The translations under genes and the position numbers were made by a program. Below the pieces are notes generated by a model. That model did not search any database and had not been told where the DNA came from. It was given only the letters and a program-made list of their open reading frames with translations. Positions 63,301 through 64,000 of a DNA stretch of 64,000 bases are shown one piece after another; position 1 is the stretch's first letter, and every line of letters starts with the position of its first letter. Source of the stretch: Telmatospirillum siberiense (GTDB lineage: Bacteria > Pseudomonadota > Alphaproteobacteria > Rhodospirillales > Magnetospirillaceae); the NCBI RefSeq assembly GCF_002845745.1, contig NZ_PIUM01000016.1, positions 54,467 to 118,466 on the forward strand, written 5' to 3'.

Positions 63301-64000
63301 AAGCCGGCCCGGCCGAAGCCATGGACCGCCTCATCGGCCTCATCCGAAGGGAACTGGCAGTGGTCATCTTCCTGCCCGGCTCAGAGGAGCCGGATCTGGA
63401 CCAGCGCTTCAACCTCATGGGCATGGACAGCCTGACGGCAATCGCCTTCGCCCTGCGCCTGGAGGCCGTCGCCGGGGAGAAACTACCCCCCACCCTGGCC
63501 TACAACTACCCGACCATCCGCGCGGTGGCGGAGCACCTCTACGGAATGATCCGGGGCGAGGCCGCGGCGGCCCCGGAAACCCCGCAGGCGGTGGAGATCC
63601 CGGCGTGGAAGTCCTGGCTGCCGACCGCTCCCGTGACGCCCGCCGCCCGCCCCCTGATCTATACCTTCCCCTACGCCGGAGCCGGGGCCGCGGCCTATCC
63701 CGGCTGGCCGGAGGCCCTGGCCGGCGAAGCCACGGTCTGCCCCGTCGCCCTGCCGGGACGGGACAGCCGGCGGGGAGAACCGCCGGCCCGTGCCATGGCG
63801 GACCTGGTTGGCCCCCTCGCCGAGGCCCTGGACGGTCACTTGGCCCAACTTGGCGCCGATCAGTCCTTTCTGCTTTACGGCCACAGCCTGGGCGGCCTGA
63901 TCGCCTATGAGACGGCCCTGGAACTGGTCCGGCGCGGAACGCGGCATCCCATCGCCCTGGTGCTGTCCTGCTGCCTGCCCCACCCCGCCCCGCCGGAAGC
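57321..64000 (+). CDS. Polyketide synthase with acyl-AMP ligase, KS, AT, KR, ACP and TE (3' end beyond window)
   Basis: A single open frame of 2,226 codons, still open at the window end. Domains: acyl-AMP ligase about 1-560 (FTSGSTAAPRG near 186; LPLHHDMGLVG near 225, typical of fatty-acyl-AMP ligases; K541 in TSGK). Ketosynthase about 575-1000 with C748 (DTACSSSL), H883 (EAHGTGT) and H921 (NTGH). Acyltransferase about 1090-1400 with S1182 (GHSLG) and H1283 (QAFHT). Ketoreductase about 1450-1950, with TYLITGGLGGLG near 1713 and Y1873. Carrier protein S2037 (GMDSL). Type II-like thioesterase from about 2105 with S2189 (GHSLGG). No carrier domain lies between ligase and KS, and no DH or ER. It probably activates a fatty acid, extends it once, reduces the ketone and releases it. 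GAGGAC precedes the ATG, 5 bp past the previous stop. Confidence 0.93.
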   Translation, partial: MPNAYIDAGLVSDPRPSTLSDLLLARGAELEDAPAFCFLSSPFDPAPTRLSYAELVRRSGAAAAWMTATTGADDLVILLLPTGPEAVCGVFGSILAGRPATLLPLPRHRRDRRALDRLEGVLTSLDRRCHLVVPDGGRQALSESASDRPALAEAIAAAHEAGTFLAGGTAFASPPAAPDDLAYVQFTSGSTAAPRGVMLSHRALLANLEVIAKVFDPERPLRTLSWLPLHHDMGLVGHLLQPVYLGGQSLLADPGVFAGDPLDWLRAMDHWKIGVSGAPPFAFARAARALETLSPDARADVADLSRLRVLYMGAEPVGEDLLRRFTRLCAPLGLAPGVPLPCYGLAEISLFAAGSKWNGGPLRYPLPSGIEARVAEPVGGAELPPGREGEIWLAGESLASGYLDDPEASAATFVHRDGRRWLRTGDQGVLTPDGLIPHGRLKDVIIHRGANLHATDLEAAARAADPRLAAATMAAVPAAGPDGEGVALLIERRPHQGAGSSAERDALAQAAARAVSAAGDGIHTRVLFLTPGTLPRTTSGKLVRHMAAKELREGRLETAAGPPRRSPVATVTGSEPVAVIGMACRFPGADDPESFWQALEQGRDLIREVPPDRWDVDAYYDPRPAMPGKMNTRWGGFIDGIDLFDAGFFGISAPEAAEMDPQQRLALETGWRAFEQAGLGRDTLAGSATGVFVGLSTQDYMHLQIRQRGGLEQYNAWSGLGSAGSIAANRISYLLDLRGPSMAVDTACSSSLTTVQLAVDSLRRGACDHALAGGVSLILSPGTTIALSQFHMMSGDGRCKVFDLAADGYVRSEGCGFVVLKKLSDARRDGDRVWAVIRGGALAQDGRSAGITAPNPEAQKALLEAALANAGTRPHEVGLIEAHGTGTIAGDPAEFGVIAQVYGRVAGGHCSVVSVKANTGHLEAAAGIASLIRVVGVLNRGVIPPQIHFKECNPLVVVKGTRLDIPTEAQPWPSGDGKPRVAALSSFGFGGALAHMVVEQGDPAPEPYNDGAPYLIPLSARDPEALADLAAELRRHLATERPALRAVAHTLGARRSHFPRRAAITASSLAELDGALSRLPAAATISGVPKVAFLFSGQGAQFVGMGLDLADRFPLFRAALESCAATIAEAAPKAPGLREILTDPEKLDSLAFLQPALCAVELALAALWRGFGIRPAVVLGHSLGAYAAATCAGAVTAESALRLVTRRAALMAAHVKEQGGMISVAATPADLMDFALDGVETAAVNGPASTVLGGSLAAIEAAGRILGREGLAWRRLRTPQAFHTTLMDPVLSPFEAAAAEIDWTAAEIPWISDLTGALMTDAPNAAYWRDHLRRPVAFGAALDTLAKIEISHVIEIGPGRGLCALALPAMDDKTTVLPGLPDGGDGARAILETCGRLYADGANPDWTGVLGVDDAPPAPLPLPGHPLRRKRHWFTVAPLAAGAAPSATPRASAAPPGRFGIDWDDQGTPTNDGPEADTHWIVVGDGRGLGAALSRDLAARGLDTYHLLPHPDLPPGKAPRRRKEGAGEASCLRLAPADFLDGNAMGRALGLVMTDFARADAQHWRVVWTGSLDAADPEGLVAGTLDMDQETHGPGALTALVQGLLHTARSGRLWLLTQGAQTVSGDPTLPRVGQMPSWGFGTTLFLEHPEMRGGLLDLDPARPAADQAPDLPGALRRAEGFTALRGGRLLAQRLIRVTAAQETVRLSLREEGTYLITGGLGGLGLATAERLAERGARHLVLAGRRGLPARDLWEDPDLDATTRDRIAAVKRLESRGARVTVHALDVADPEALRNLLRKLDADGPPLRGIVHAAGVNWFSRIAEQDVLRLSETMRIKVAAAWTLHEATRDKDLDLFVLYSSVSALWGSVDLSHYSAANLFLDGLARLRHCQGLPATCIDWGPWAEVGMSAKPREMAVLNRLGLRPMPPAAALDALEELVASGAPQTVVADIDWRAFRQFVNYSTAPAFFGRVMEATPGDGPAPLGGEAIAKSLRQAGPAEAMDRLIGLIRRELAVVIFLPGSEEPDLDQRFNLMGMDSLTAIAFALRLEAVAGEKLPPTLAYNYPTIRAVAEHLYGMIRGEAAAAPETPQAVEIPAWKSWLPTAPVTPAARPLIYTFPYAGAGAAAYPGWPEALAGEATVCPVALPGRDSRRGEPPARAMADLVGPLAEALDGHLAQLGADQSFLLYGHSLGGLIAYETALELVRRGTRHPIALVLSCCLPHPAPPE

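Overview
The window is GC-rich DNA from an alphaproteobacterium, most likely of the Rhodospirillales type. The evidence is codon bias, the gatCAB gene order, LysR/transporter pairs, and a recombinase remnant with a C-terminal sequence that I know from alphaproteobacterial serine recombinases. No rRNA, CRISPR array or replication origin was seen. One tRNA gene is present.

Positions 1-8560 are ordinary chromosome. They hold a double-winged-helix GntR/FCD regulator, a GNAT acetyltransferase paired with an RLAN-type RimK-like ATP-grasp ligase, an exported trypsin-like protease, an ArgE-type M20 deacetylase, a divergent MFS exporter/LysR pair and a Pmp3/YqaE membrane peptide. Positions 9029-11800 start with tRNA-Ser(GCU) and look like the decayed remains of integrated DNA: a frameshifted serine-recombinase tail, a complete HigBA-like toxin-antitoxin pair, a 5'-truncated HNH gene, an antitoxin that kept only the last codons of its toxin, and a 15-codon stub of a flavodoxin-like reductase. 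Positions 11800-17470 hold two more LysR/transporter pairs, a SnoaL-like protein, a YfcG-like glutathione transferase and a membrane protein.

Positions 17505-29392, all on the minus strand, are a glycerol-use locus in transcription order glpA-glpB-glpC-glpP-glpK-glpF-dhaK-dhaL-dhaM. Glycerol enters through GlpF and is phosphorylated by GlpK. Glycerol-3-phosphate is oxidised by the membrane-associated GlpABC complex. Dihydroxyacetone is phosphorylated by the PTS-type kinase DhaKL, which draws phosphate from PEP through one polypeptide carrying DhaM, HPr and Enzyme I. A GlpP-type antiterminator gene lies just upstream of an 18-bp-stem terminator in the glpK leader, and a 19-bp-stem hairpin lies in the glpA leader. 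Two nested palindromic repeats sit between dhaK and dhaL.

Positions 30030-35074 hold a small exported peptide gene, a patatin-like phospholipase and gatCAB, the tRNA-dependent amidotransferase, with its own terminator.

The remarkable part is 35711 to the window end on the plus strand. It holds nine closely spaced genes ending in an open-ended polyketide synthase: an unknown 215-residue protein, two paralogous Cys-containing glycine-rich proteins, a tandem lipase-like protein that has lost both nucleophile serines, a 3,255-residue giant resembling DUF6603 proteins, proteins of 513, 316, 1,332 and 484 residues with no function I can name, and a synthase with the order acyl-AMP ligase, KS, AT, KR, ACP, TE. 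Genes from the pseudo-lipase onward overlap or are separated by 1 to about 27 bases, and only 5 bases separate the last unknown gene from the synthase start. None of the unknown proteins has an obvious signal peptide. I read this as one operon and as the best candidate here for an undescribed system: a set of very large beta-rich or glycine-rich structural proteins made together with a lipid-like or polyketide product.
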